Source: Cheiracanthium punctorium (Eukaryota; Arthropoda; Arachnida; Araneae; Cheiracanthiidae). From it: 64,000 nucleotides of DNA. The notes under the pieces are model-generated. The model saw nothing but the letters and a program-made list of their open reading frames with translations, had not been told where the DNA came from and did not search any database. Positions 43,526-55,810 of this stretch are shown piece by piece. A program made the translations under genes and the position numbers. Location: NCBI GenBank assembly GCA_038373885.1, contig JAWZYV010016535.1:1240001-1304000 (forward strand), in the 5' to 3' direction. Position 1 is the stretch's first letter; every line of letters starts with the position of its first letter.

Positions 43526-44950
43526 CAGGGTGTCCACTCAAATTTGACAAGTTTTTTCAGGTTTATCCAGACTTCAAGCACTAATTTTCCAGATAATCGT
43601 AATTAAGAGATTATAAGTTAAACTTTCATTCATTTGACAATACTTAATTATATAAAATATACTTATCACAATAGTCCATAAATCTTTTTCTCTCATGTAG
43701 AGAAGAAGAAAAAAAACTTTTTTTACCAGAAGTATTATAGACATCACAATTATAAACTATCCAGTTGATAGTATCATAATCTGTATTATTTTAATCATCA
43801 AATGTAATTTCTGGACATATTATCTGAAAAACTGGGATTTTCAAACTACATGCCAACTGGCAACAGGGGCAAGACTGCATTATTATGTCCGTCTGTCATT
43901 TGTGTCTAGGCTTAAAATATCACACTAGTGTTTCATTTTATTATGAATTGCTTTTGCTCAACCTTACATATACAGGGTGGTTATAATTAAACTTCCCCTA
44001 TAAACAGCATTTTACAACTGAAACAGGTGAGCAGATTGCCACCAAGTTTGGTAAAGGGATTGCACACGAGATGCACTGCAGGAGTTTTTTTTTTTAAATT
44101 CAGTTCAAAAAAGGTGGTGTGGCACTTTGCATGGTAAAATCAGCACAAAAAATGACTCAAATTAGTTAATAAATGTCCACAAACTATTGATTAAATGTTG
44201 AAATCGTTTCTACATTTCGAGTTAATCATTTCCATTATAAATTTGCTGTTTTTCTAAGAAAAGTGCCATCTAGTAGACATTTTTTGAACTAAAATTTTGT
44301 TTCGAAACTCCTCGAGCGCCACATTTTATGTTTAATAACTATGTATATAATATACCAAATTTTGTGATAATCCATTCATCCGTTTTTGCTGTAGAATCCT
44401 GTTTATGGGGCAAGTTTAGTTATGACCACCTTGTATATACACCAAATTCAATAAAAGGGTCACAGATGGAGCCTACTTTTACTTAACATCCACCTTAGGC
44501 TCCACCCAAAGAAGTTTAAGACATCCCTGTTATGAAGTGCTGGGATTAACTACCTTGGTAGGTATCATATTACAGTTCTTATAATCATAAGCCCTTAAAA
44601 GCGTACAAGCATCATAAATAGCTGATATCACAATGACTGACTGGTTAATTAACAAAATCCCTTACATTTTTTAATACAGCATCATTTAACAAATTTGAAA
44701 TTTTTTGGTATTATTTGTTTAGAAGTTTAGCAAATTCAGCCTGGCAACCCTAGTGTAAAGAAAAATGGTGAAAGCTAGAAAAATTTGAGTATTTGGCGAC
44801 TGTCTCGCATTCAAAGTTTTGCAAGAGGGATAAGTGACAAAATCAGTTTTATTTTTTATTTTTTAATTTGAGCATAATTTCCTGGTTTATCTACACATTT
44901 TTGGTCAATCCAGGTTTTTTTACAGGTTTATCCAGGCAGCGGACATCCTG
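43526..44950. mobile_element. candidate short-TIR transposon
   Basis: CAGGGTGTCC at 43526 and GGACATCCTG ending at 44950 form 10-bp inverted ends with one mismatch. A CAGGTTTATCCAG word occurs close to both ends, in direct orientation. Flanking 8-mers do not match, so no target duplication is evident. Non-coding. Hosts the MITE at 43973. Confidence 0.4.
43973..44433. mobile_element. 461-bp Tc1/mariner-type MITE
   Basis: Ends CAGGGTGGTTATAATTAAAC and the inverse of CAAGGTGGTCATAACTAAAC (22 or more bases pair), each next to TA (43971-43972 and 44434-44435). The interior has no ORF. Confidence 0.85.
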
Positions 44951-45899
44951 CGTTGGTCTATTTTGAATGATAAATCTTCTCACACTGACTGTGTTAAATT
45001 GATCAAAGCCCACACCTCAATTTAACTGTCATGTCCTCAATGCTAGGGAGTGTAGTGAAGAAAATACTTTGACAAACTATTTTAAATTCATAATTTTAGT
45101 TAGCACTGAGGCAGCAAAACATAGGTTCAATAGAACACTCAGTTGCAATAGAAGAGGTAGACCTTTATTTCTTTCAAAAATTATATTACTGAAATGCAAC
45201 TTAATAGACAATCAAACATCGCAGTTTGATTGTCAATTGATGGCTAGCATAATAAAAGACATATTACCTAAACAGTTAAATAGCAGTGAAATGAGTGAGA
45301 AAATTCAGATACTGACAGGACCTGACCATGGCGAGAACAAACACTTGGCTGAAATAACCAATGCTAATTACAGAGTTGCAATAAATTTAGACCAATCAAA
45401 TTAAAATAAACAAGCAGCCATTAGATAGCTTTGAAAGCTGGTGCATGGTATCAAAAACAATATGCCAAAATGATAGCCAACAGTGGTGGGCAGAAGGGAG
45501 TGAAATACACAAGAAGAGAGGTGAAGGAAGAGAGTGAAATCCCTTTTCCTGTGATTATTGTAAACAAACACAGGAAAAACTCTTTTTAGCACAGGAGAAG
45601 CCACCCAGTCTCAAATGAATATGCAGTAAAAGGCTACTACATACAGGGAAAAGCAAAATACAAATTTTGAAAGCAGAAGGATAAATGAGAACAGAAATAA
45701 AAGTTAAAATGCTTGATTTTAAACAGACTAAATTTAAGAAATTGAAAACAAATGATAGTAAATATTAAATATTAGCTGCCTCCAGTTGGTTCACCATCTT
45801 AATAAATCTTGTTTGGAGATAATCCTGTTCCTCAGTGGCTTCCTTGGCACAGAAATTTCTCAGATTCTGAATGGAATTTAAAATTAAGATGATTACAAA
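44951..45899. other. intron stretch
   Basis: Open frame 45069-45404 shows no family signature. On the minus strand 45790-45880 reads NFCAKEATEEQDYLQTRFIK, which looks protein-like but was not recognised. Confidence 0.4.
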
Positions 45900-46165
45900 C
45901 AGGAGTGGCCTTACGATAAGTCTCGCCCCCTGCTAATGTAAAAAAGATGCCCCTTCTATGCTCTACTTAGTTTTTGAGTTCGAAATGACGCCCCTTCGAA
46001 GCCAGTGCCCAGATGTGATACTTACAGCATCGTTCACAATGCTCCATGCCTCTTCCACTCATATATCACATTCTCACCCACTTACAATAAGTTAGTCAAT
46101 TCTTTCTACTAAAATAATCCTAGGAATGGTTCGTATGGCAAAACAATGTTTGCCGGGTCAGCTAG
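45900..46165 (+). mobile_element. Helitron 3' end
   Basis: Ends TTTGCCGGGTCAGCTAG at 46165 followed by T. The stem GGCAAA (46137-46142) pairs with TTTGCC (46149-46154), 7 bases before CTAG. The phrase GCCGGGTCAGCTAG is typical of animal Helitron 3' ends. The 5' end was not found; the start given is arbitrary. Confidence 0.7.
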
Positions 46166-48489
46166 TATATACATAGATTTAACATCAGTGGTTTGTTTTT
46201 AAAGCTGTTCAAAAAGCCTGTTATGCCTATCACTTTGTAAAAGAAATGGCCTTAAATAACATGATTTACTACTTATTTAATGATTCTTATATTAAACAAA
46301 AATATAGAATATTACATTAAACAAAAATATAAAAAGAGTACAGTTTAGTGAATTATTTCAGGAGGAAAATGTTTCTGTTTTTAAACCAACTTCAAATTGA
46401 ATTTTTTACTTTCCAAACATGTACCGTGTAAGAAAAGTATTGCAATCATGAAAAAATTGGACTATGAGTTTTTAATGACATGTTTTGAGGTATTCTGAAT
46501 TCAATTATGCTATTTCTACGATGTATGTAAATATGTATGTATGTATGTATGTGATGATTCTGTATGTATATGAGATGGGCATAGTCATGTTTTGAGTTCT
46601 AGGCAAGGATGATCCTGTCTTACAGAATAAACAATTCTTTATTATCTTTTCTCAGCACAGTCAGCAAAGTCACAGAGTACCTGAGATCTGTGAACGGTGA
46701 AAAAGTTTTAAAATTTTTTTTTATCAAGTTCAAACTGCATCATTGTTTGGCAAAAAGCCCCCTTTCCCATGGGTTTTTGGTTAAATAGTCCAGTTTCTGC
46801 AGTTCATTGCAAGAGGGCCAAAGGAGGTGCATTAATTTTAATTGGCTTTGACTTGAATTGACAGTTTCACCTGTCCATAGATTAAACAGACATCATCATC
46901 AAAACAGACATCATCATCACAGACATTTGACATCAAAAAAGGGTTCTGGGATTAAGTTTGTGCATTGTTGCCCTGGCAACTAGAGATCCTGTAGCTACAA
47001 TTTCTGATAAATTGATCTTTTTTAAAATAGAATGTTTTTATATAAGGTAAATATAAATATTTAACGAACACCACTAGAACTGCAATTGATTTTTAAATTT
47101 ATTATGAAAGAATTCATTATCTTTCGTGCATGTGTATGAATATGTGTTTTGTAAGTGAACACAACCAGTGGTGGTTCATAGCTTCAGTTATGGGAAGTGC
47201 TGCTTAATACATTTTAATATTGTTTAAAAAGAAACAGATAAACATAGAAATAAATTCGAAGCAATGAAGGAAGTTAAAGGAAAAAACAAAATGATACTTT
47301 TTTACATTAAATGGTACACTTTTAAGTTTTGCACTTACATATTAGCAAACATAATAATAATAAACTGCAGTCATGAAAACAAAATTCAGTAGCATGAAGG
47401 TATATCAAAATCTTTAAAAATAATAATTTCTTCATAAATTTATAGATTTAATATATTATTTCGAAAGTCACCTAAGATATTATTTTTTTAATTAATAATT
47501 TGTTTTCTATGACAGTTCAGAATTTTTATAGGTTTAGAATTTTTATTCTACACAAGGCCATGAATGCTAATACAAAATTTATAAAAGCTCAGAAATGCTT
47601 GCTTGAATATTTAGATAAAATTGAACTTCAATTGAACTTTAAACTTCCCTCAATTCAATAAACTTCAATATTTCTTTAGATCTGCACAATCTTTTAATTA
47701 GAAGTATGAAATTTTACAAAATATCTGCTTTTAAGAAGAGCAAAATTTGTATATTTTTAATTTTCAGACTGATAAAAATTCACAAAATATGCACTTAAAA
47801 TCATTTAAATGTCTTGATAAATTGTTTTTGCAATGTTTGCATGTAAACGATAGTGGAATAATAATATCACAAGAAATTAGTTTTCCAAAATGTGAATATA
47901 ATTAACATTTTTTATAGAAAGAGTATGTAATTAAATTTAATGACACAGCAATATTTTAACTTTATATCTGGGCAGTTCCTGTAAAAAAAATTAAATAATA
48001 ATAATTTTTACTCAGTTTAATAGAATTCTCTCATTTTAAAAGGGGAACAGATTTCACTGTCAAGAACATTAAAAGGACTTACAAAAAAAAAAAAAAAAAA
48101 ACGCCAGGCCTAAGCCACCAAGAAACTGATTAAAACAGACCTTGAATTGCTTTCATCTGCTACATTATTACAGCTCTTGTAACTGCATATTGTCCTGCCG
48201 GAGCTATGAATTTTTCAGCTCCCTCCTGTTTTTTTTTTCTATCTTGAAGTGCATCACCTGGGAGTTCACACAAACTCAGAGTAATCAAATGCACTATGCA
48301 GGTGCTGTGTCACAGACAGTTCCATGCAAAGATTTTTGTTGGATTTTTTATACTATGGGGGAATTTTTTGACATTGCTACATCATACCTACAGACTTCCA
48401 AGTATTAAGCAGTACAAGTATGTATTAAGAGAATGAAAAAAAAAATTGTAGGGAGTGCTGCAGTTCCACAGTCCTTATGTACAAGCTAC
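46166..48489. other. intron stretch
   Basis: (ATGT)n microsatellite at 46520-46552, a duplicated 'aacagacatcatcatca' near 46885 and 46902, and a poly(A) at 48084-48101. No gene or known element. Confidence 0.5.
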
Positions 48490-48965
48490 CACTGAACATG
48501 ACAGCTCCTAATCAGTGTATTCAATGGAACTGAACTTTGGTAAAAATGTTATAACCCACCCTGATACAACCAGTATTAATTTTGGTGAGCATAGAACATA
48601 TAGTTTTTCTTACAGGGCTACAAAAAAGAATTCTTACACATTATAGCCTATGGAAGCAAATTCTTAAAAGAATGCTAGCCTCTAAACACTGCATTTGATT
48701 GAGCACAAGTTCGCTATGCATACTGCAGATTTTGGACACATGACTTATATGTTTTGGTGTATTTGGTATTGTAGGACTTATAATTTTTGCACAGGGCTAC
48801 TTAGTACAAAAAAGAAGTCCTATAAATTACACAGTCTAAAGACACAAATTATTTAAAGTATGCTAATGTCTACACAGTGTATTCGATTGACCATAAATTA
48901 AGCATGCATTTTATAGGTCACAGTCTTACACACTGTACGGATTTTGGTGAATGTATTACTTACAG
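48490..48965. repeat. degenerate tandem repeat, about 200-bp unit
   Basis: Three units share the words 'cagtgtattcaatggaac / cactgcatttgattgagca / cagtgtattcgattgacca', 'gattttgg.ga..' and 'acagggctac...aaaaaagaa'. Starts are near 48510, 48695 and 48878. This looks like the internal repeats of rolling-circle elements. Confidence 0.55.
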
Positions 48966-48990
48966 TTTTTTACAAAATAGTACTCTTATA

Positions 48991-49501
48991 TTGGGTTGTT
49001 TGGAAAGTAATTTCGTTTCCTTACATAGAACTAAAACAAATAAATTTTCAAGAAGTACTGATTTACAAACATGCTGTACCTAGGCATAGGACCCATATTT
49101 GTTAAATTTTAAAGGGATAATTTTATAAATAATATTTTTTTCTAAAAAAAAAAAAAAAAAAAAAAGGACCCCCCCCTTTCCCCCCATGTCCATCCCCCCA
49201 CAAGAGGAATCCTATTCAAAATCTTCTGAAATCGATTTTTAGGCATTCGCGAGGGCTGTATTTTACAGCAAGAATTTTATGGATATCTCTTTTCTTTTTT
49301 GAGATCACACAGGATATGTAAAAGGAATGTTTCGCTCCCCTATCCCCCCATAAGTTAAGAATTTGGGAAAATGTTTTCCAATCTAGCACCTACGCTAATT
49401 AACACACATACTTGCCAAATTTTGTATTATTATCTTCAATAGTTTTGTCTAGGTAAAATATTGACGTACGAAAAAGCGAAATGACTTTCTGAACAACCCA
49501 A
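48991..49501. mobile_element. mariner MITE, TA-flanked
   Basis: TTGGGTTGTTTGGAAAGTAA at the left and its inverse (TTGGGTTGTTCAGAAAGTCA on the minus strand) at the right, about 27-30 bp paired. TA lies at 48989-48990 and 49502-49503. The ends match irritans-type mariner termini. 511 bp, no transposase. Contains poly(A) at 49145-49165 and C-rich runs just after it. Confidence 0.88.
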
Positions 49502-49749
49502 TATAATGCAAGCAAGTTTTTTCGTGTCTTTTTTTATTAATGGGTGGCCACTTGCCAGTTAGGCAATCACGATTACAACTGGCCAAAGAATTGGCCATTA
49601 TATTATGAGGTCATCTGATAGGCTGCCAACATTATCCCCTAAAAAGGGGCAGACAAGTTAATAAGCAGGCTCAAGCTGGAAATTGACCCAAACCCAAGGC
49701 GTGATAGAATGATACTTAAGCAATAACACTACAAGGGTGGTGTTTAGAT

Positions 49750-51600
49750 TAAAATATATCTATATATTATTCTGAAACATGTTTTTCTTTCGACAACCGA
49801 ATTGAGAGAACGGCTGGGTGTAAAAACTCGGTTGAGGTGTCTGAAGAAAGATCTCGGCCTGTAGATGTGCCATCAAAAGAGAAAATCAGAAAAAGTCGAA
49901 CGGTTTAAGCGTGGCGGAACGGCAAAGGTGCAAATTTTCGCCATAGAAATAACATTGTGGTTTATTAACGCAGACGATTGATGATGCAGACGATTGCCTT
50001 AGCTCCGTAAGGTTTAATTTATTTGGAAAAATATTTGTTAGAAATTGCATCCGTTTGTAAATGTTGTGTGGCAAATGTGGCAAGAGTGTGTAGTGATAAT
50101 AAATGTGTTGTTCTAAATTCTAATTAGAATAAGAGCGATTTAAAAAAAAAATGAAAACCGACTTCGAATTACTTCACCATAAATAAAAATTAATCGCATT
50201 CTAAATTAAAAGGCTTTGGCCAAATTTTCACAAAGTATAACAGATATTGCCAAATTGAGTTTAGTCTTGGAGACTTATTTTTTGACGACAAACTTGGCGA
50301 TAACTCGCCAAAACTGGTAATATTTCACCATAGAAATAACATTGTGGTTTATTAAAACTCATTGTTGGCAGCTAAAAACGTCTTCTTTATTTTGACGCTT
50401 TATCGCTTATCTGATAATTTGGAACGTGTTTTTACTGAATCCACTAATTTAGAGAATGGCTAGGTGTAAGAGAATTTTTAAAGTGTCTAAAAAAGGCCTT
50501 AGCCTGTAGATGTGTGATCATAACAGAAAAAGTCGAACAGATCAAGCATGGCGGAAAGGCAAATGTGCAATTTTTCTCCATAGAAATAACATTGTGGTTT
50601 ATTAAATACATCTGGAAATCATAAAAACTTTCTTTATTTTGGCGCTTTATTGCTTATTTCCTTAATTTTTTCTATATATTAATTTGAAACATGTTTTTCC
50701 GGTATCTACTAAATTGAAAGAACAGCTATGTGTAAAAATTTGGTTGAGAGGTCTAAAAAAAGGTCTTGGTCCATAGATGTGTCATCTAAAGAGAAAATTT
50801 TTCAAAGTCGGAGGGATCAGGTGCAGTGGAACTTCAAATGTGCAATTTTTTGCCATAGAAATAACGTGGTTTATTAAATGCATTTTGCTGTCATAAAAAG
50901 CCTTCTTTATTTTAGCACTTTATTGCTTATTAGCACTAGGTTGCTATTTCATTCTCGCCCAGACTTTGTCTACTCGATTCTGTCGATATGATTTGTAGAC
51001 AGGTTCTGTAGAGATGAACTGTCACGGTGGAAATCTTTTTAAATGTGTTTGCCACATAACGCGGAAAGGGGGGGGAATAAGTCTGACAAGGTTTGCGATT
51101 TTTGATAATTGATCGCCAAGTTTGCGGAAAAAAAAAAACTTAAAAACCGAACCATGCCTGCCAATGGTTGTAAAATAGCTTTAGTAGGCAAATTTAATAT
51201 AGATATTAATTTCAAAGATGTGTTTTATGCAACGAGAAAGACAAATATAGCACACTCATGGATTATGATGCTCATTCCGAACAGTATTTAAAATGGTGAA
51301 GTATAGTTGGAATATGCTTGGCGAAGATTGCAAAACAGTTTTAGCAGCTATAGATTTCGATTCCAAAGAAGTGTTTTGTGGAACAAGGAAGAAAAATACG
51401 GCACGGCCATGATTACTGATACACTTTTCAATTTAATGAAACAAGGAAGAAAAATAGGGACGGCGCATGGATTATGATACGCTTTTAATATACAGCACTT
51501 TAGTGAGTATTTATAATATGAAAGTCTTTTCACATTCTTTTCAAACTTTTCTCCATACAAATACATTGTGGTTTGTTAACGACATTGACAGCAGTTATAA
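49750..51600. repeat. degenerate repeat array around CCATAGAAATAACATTGTGG
   Basis: The word CCATAGAAATAACATTGTGG plus TTTATTAA starts near 49941, 50338, 50578, 50853 and (altered) 51552. Around it recur 'gcggaacggcaaa.gtgcaa.ttt', 'gtagatgtgtcatc..a.agagaaaa' and 'cttctttattttg.cgctttat'. The unit is about 240-400 bp. A second, shorter duplication lies in 51170-51470 ('gatgtgttttatgcaacgaga' / 'gaagtgttttgtggaacaagg'). No ORF. Confidence 0.75.
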
Positions 51601-52746
51601 ACTCCTTCTTTAGTTAGCAATTTATCTTTTATTTCTTTAATTTTTCAGTTTTCTGTCTGATACTGGATCGTTACCATCGAGGGTAGCTTGAGAAAAGGCA
51701 AATAAAGCAGGGAGCGCGCGATTGCCATTTGGTGGATTAGATTTTTTTGTCTCTTGCAGAATTCCGAAATTTTTCACTATTTTCGCTACATACTATTGGC
51801 GTTTACCTGGCTGTGGCAGTCAAGATCATTTAAGAGAATTCACCTGGACGTTTCGTAGTCGATGACTTTACCCAAAATAGTCTTCAACGAAATGCTCAAT
51901 TAGAATTTGTAACTATATTTGCTCATTCGTCATTTAATATCTACTATATTTTTTTTTTACTTAATAAAGGTAGTTAAAAACAAATTTAAAAGATTTCAAT
52001 CATTTCATCGTCATTGTACAGTTGCTAAGAACTGGCGTGAAACCTTTTGTTTACTTTCTGTCACAAGTCATGTTCTGTCCGCGTCGCTCTTTGATTTTTC
52101 CTGTTAGTTTTGTTCAAGACCTTGGTGACATTCTTGATCGTTCCCATTTATTTTTGAATATTACAGTCAATAAAGTGACCGTCGAATTGGACGGGTTCCA
52201 GCTAGTTTGTGCTTAAAATCCTCTAGATAATCAATAGTTCATTGGTGAAAGTACCAAATTACCATTTTTTAAAAATATATTAAGTTACTGACAAAAAAAT
52301 AGAAATTTGGGAGAAAATACCATATTATAATCTTGACTTTTCTTTTTGGCTAAATTATTCAGATTCACATCTATTTATATGTAAATACTCTAAGGAAAAT
52401 CTTTGTGCCCCTTTTGTAGCAAATTGCACAAATGGAGGAAAGTGAAATTCAGTATAGTAAAAGTTCGTATGGAAGTGGTTGTGTGAATGTTAAAATTTTC
52501 ATGTAATATGCTAATGCACCGTAAAAAAATTAGAGAAGTAAATTGGCGAGCAATATTTTGCACCAAGTCGGATGATGGTTCCATTCTTGTGTCCATTATG
52601 AAATAACATCATTAAGTTACAACGGTACAATAGGGTTATAATATTCCAACAAAATTCGCAAAAAATGAAATTAATCTTCAGTTTAGTGAAAATATTATCG
52701 AAATACATCAGCAATCAATAGGAGATGAAAATAATATTACATTTTT
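51601..52746. other. intron stretch
   Basis: No recognised coding sequence. The frames at 51919-52216 show no signature. Confidence 0.45.
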
Positions 52747-53470
52747 AATGAGATGCATAGAAATATTTCCGACAAAACAGACTCTCGGGTAACATATATT
52801 GAAGTCAATTATTTTAATGATGATTGTACTTTTGTTAATACTGATATACTTAATCCAATACTTGGTGAACTGAGAACATATCATAGCTACAATAAAATAA
52901 TTTGCCATGATGACAGTAAAATTAGTAATTACCCAGTAGAGTTTTCGAGTTCTTTCACTATTAGTGATTTGAATATTTTCAATCAGCCGATAAAAAGCCA
53001 AATAATTGAAACCTGCACCAATTGCAAACAAACCTAATGAGAATCACTGAGCAACCATTTCCAATACAGAGTTCTTTCATCCGCATTTCTATATTCTGGA
53101 ATTTTAATTTCATTCCATATAATTTTTCAATTACCATATTTTAAACAAACAGTTAATCCAATAAACATACAAATTTCTTTTTAGTATATTGATACTTTTA
53201 AACATTGTAATTTGTATATAAGTATTATTTTGTATACTGATTAACATTTTTGGCTTTGTTTGGGCAACAACGATGTTTTAGAAGTAGTCTTTTAGTCGCC
53301 AATGAACAATCAGTGGGATTTATACCAGCGAATCGAAAAGTGCCATGTTTGTCACCACATATGTTAGTGTTGAAAGTTAACTGCATAGTTTTACTGATCA
53401 GAAACTTAAATAATACAAAGGGACGAGTGTCAATTGTACCCGCACCAACAGCTATCAATCAAATCTAGGG

Positions 53471-53750
53471 GCGAGTTGCATCTGAATCTATATTTTCTAC
53501 CCCTCGAAAATAGGCTACCACTGGTCTTAGCACCAACCAAAAAAACATCACTGAGTCTGGCTATCGCTGTAAAGGAACACCTCGAAAATATGCTATTGCT
53601 GGCTCTTTGCAAGACCCCAAAAAAACATCACTGGGTCAGGCCGTTCCTGTAGGGCTTCTTCAAAAAATGCTACCACAGGCCCCCTCTATGATTGTCCCTC
53701 TCCCTTTCATTTCGCGGCCATGGATTAAATTCATCAATGGTGCAACTCGC
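53471..53750. mobile_element. short inverted-repeat insert in the helicase relic
   Basis: GCGAGTTGCA at 53471-53480 and TGCAACTCGC at 53741-53750 are perfect inverses, located between the RNLN block and the EVLTG block. The interior has an 80-bp tandem duplication, with CCTCGAAAATA at about 53502 and 53580 and AAAAAAACATCACTG in both units. Confidence 0.6.
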
Positions 53751-53948
53751 TCTTTTCTCCTTTCGTACGGTGCAACTAACACATTCCCATACAAAGGAAG
53801 CATTAATCAATGGACAAGAATGCGCTTCAAGTTTATACACCATAATGCTATTCATAGTGAAGTTTTAACTGGAATTGCATGCAGTAGGAAAATTTGGATT
53901 ACAAATAAATGTATAATTCAGAATGTCCCATGAACAACATATTCTGGA

Positions 53949-54301
53949 CAGTGCCATACTACCGGCAGGGCAAACGGGGCAACTGCCCAGGGCCCACAGA
54001 TTTTGGGGGCCCCAAAATCTTACATTTTACATTGTTATAATTTTAGAAATAATTACAAAGGAGAAAAATATTTCAAAAATTATTATTAGAAAACAATTTT
54101 TAATTATAAAAAATGAAAATATTTCAAATTTACATTTAAGGAAGATATTTAAAACTTTTCATAATAAACCAATTTAAGGGGAAGATATTTAAAACTTTTC
54201 ATAACAAACCATTTTTTTTTTGTTTTAAGGGAGAGGCTATTGCGCGGGGCCCAATTCTTTTTCTTCTGCCCAGGGCCCACAATTGTCTTGATCAGGCTCT
54301 G
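53949..54301. mobile_element. 353-bp hAT MITE
   Basis: Ends CAGTGCCATACTACCGG and the inverse of CAGAGCCTGATCAAGAC, flanked by ATTCTGGA (53941-53948) and ATTCTGTA (54302-54309), 7 of 8 matching. Carries GCCCAGGGCCCACA in both arms. It interrupts the PIF1 relic. Confidence 0.82.
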
Positions 54302-54480
54302 ATTCTGTAGCTATTTTGTCTTTCACTTATCTCTCAAAAGAAACCAATTTCAAATTATACCTGCATTTTCGATGACAATAAGTAAGTCTCAAGGACAAAC
54401 ATTCGAAAAAGAATTGAATATTATTGGGGAGGCCAGTTTTTCAATTGTGCGTCGCAGAAAAGTAGTGTTCGATCATTCCA

Positions 54481-55104
54481 TGGTTTGAGATTTTATATTA
54501 ATTTTTTATTTATATTTTATATATTTTGAAAAAGACAGATGAAATAACTGTGTAGCCTTGATGAAACCTGACCAGCATAGCAAATAAAATAAAAAAATAA
54601 ATAATAAAATAAGTAAAATAAACAGGGAAATGTCAAAGACCCATTGTCACTTTTTAAATATGGTTTAGAAAATTATATCTCATTTTTCCTATCGTTCACA
54701 TTTTTCAAATAACTGGAAAATTAATGCATAATGACGTATTTGTATACGCATGCAGCTGACGTAATAGAACAAAATAAAAAAATGTTATAAGCAATGATTA
54801 CAGAAGCCATGATTTTATAGAGGTTTAATATTTTCAGTTGAATTTCGACCACTGGGCGACCACTAGTTTATTTAATGCTTAGCAACAATCAAGTGTTCAG
54901 AAAATAGAATGGAGTCACTCCAGAATTTTTATAACTGAAACAACATTTATAGCAGTGTTGCAATTGAGTTTTTTTACAATGAAAATGTTCACGTTATCTT
55001 GAAGAAAAAGCATTTAACACTTACATAGCTATCACTGAAGTAAGTGCCAAATGATGATTCTAAGTAACCTAAACATAGTACTAATAAAAATAATTAAGTC
55101 TTAC
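54481..55104. other. intron sequence
   Basis: AT-rich without an element. It leads to the donor side of the HFM1 exon. Confidence 0.5.
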
Positions 55105-55152
55105 TTGTAAAGACGACTTAGTCATTATCACAGCAGTAGCATTTCTATCAAA
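55105..55152 (-). CDS. HFM1: HFM1 exon (FDRNATAVIMTKSSLQ)
   Basis: A 48-bp exon. On the minus strand the acceptor is 'tttaattttcag' and the donor 'gtaagac'. Translation FDRNATAVIMTKSSLQ in phase 0 matches the strand after motif VI in Ski2-like helicases (GRAGRPQFDt.atavImt). The preceding exon, which should carry the QMxGRAGRPQ motif VI, was searched for up to 64000 and not seen. The downstream intron is 13.2 kb. Confidence 0.87.
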
Positions 55153-55802
55153 CTGAAAATTAAAATAATAAAAAAAGAAAAACAAGCAGAAGAATGACAA
55201 TTTTCAAAGAAAGTGTTATTATTAGTACTTAATAATTAAAATTAATTATGTTGTACACTTTAAGAGACACAGAAATATGCAATGAAGTATTACTAATATG
55301 TAATAACTGTTATATAAAAAAACTTTTATTTACTTTTGAATTTCAAGAGGTAGAGAAATATACTTTGTCAAAGAAATTAATATTCTTATGCTTGATAATT
55401 AGTAACAAAATAAATATCATACTACTAGAAGATAAAGCTCTTTAAGGATGCAACTGCAATGGGGGCTAGAAAAAGCATTTGACAAAAATAAGTCTACACT
55501 CCTACTTAAAATAACTTCATACTCAATTTTTAATACATTCCGAAAATCAATTTTATGCTCTTCTGGAAACATGGGGAAACTTTTTGCCTTCGAACAGTTT
55601 AATTTTGTGGGAACAGTCCCTCTTATTTCAATGCCTCTTGCAGAAATCACTTATTTGTGGAAAAAAAAAATTAAACTGCATAATCTGGAAAAACTATTTT
55701 AAATGAATTAGAACTCTCAATTTTCTTTTCAAATCCTGATAACCATGACTTCAATATGACATCAATGTCAATTGTGACAGATAATTTTGTCACGCAAAAA
55801 TT
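55153..55802. other. intron sequence
   Basis: Short frames at 55248-55702 on both strands lack any family signature. Confidence 0.5.
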
Positions 55803-55810
55803 AACTTTTT

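Larger units (their letters stand above)
52747..54480 (+). pseudogene. Helitron PIF1-helicase relic, interrupted
   Basis: C-terminal part of a Helitron-type PIF1 helicase in four pieces. 52830-52990: ILNPILGELRTYHSYNKI with SNYPVEFSSSFTIS. 53355-53425: MLVLKVNCIVLLIRNLNN, the 'LKxGxxVMLLRNLN' block. 53845-53905: TRMRFKFIHHNAIHSEVLTG. 54355-54430: RNQFQIIPAFSMTISKSQGQ plus TFEKELNIIG, helicase motif VI. The order is right for the family. Between pieces lie unknown inserts (52995-53350), an inverted-repeat element (53471-53750) and a hAT MITE (53949-54301). Rep and N-terminal helicase motifs were not found. Confidence 0.75.
11645..55152 (-). other. HFM1: HFM1/MER3-like helicase gene, internal part
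   Basis: Span of a host gene supported by four minus-strand exons at 55105-55152, 41861-41907, 29865-29998 and 11645-11692, listed separately. Exon phases join without gap (0, then 2+1, then 1+2), and the translation follows the family order with no missing segment, so no exon is skipped between them. Introns are about 13.2, 11.9 and 18.2 kb and hold nearly all the transposons annotated here. HFM1/MER3 is a nuclear Ski2-like 3'-5' DNA helicase that promotes meiotic crossover formation. The visible part covers the end of RecA domain 2, the winged-helix linker and the start of the Sec63-like region. ASCC3 and BRR2 are related, but local sequence (ESSLHKHM, then KNPKYYG and KDKIERKLQ) is closest to HFM1 as I remember it. 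Both gene ends lie outside the window or were not found. Confidence 0.8.

Noticed and set aside
43526..44950. hAT assignment for this candidate element
   Set aside because: Flanking 8-mers do not match, so only the short inverted ends are claimed.
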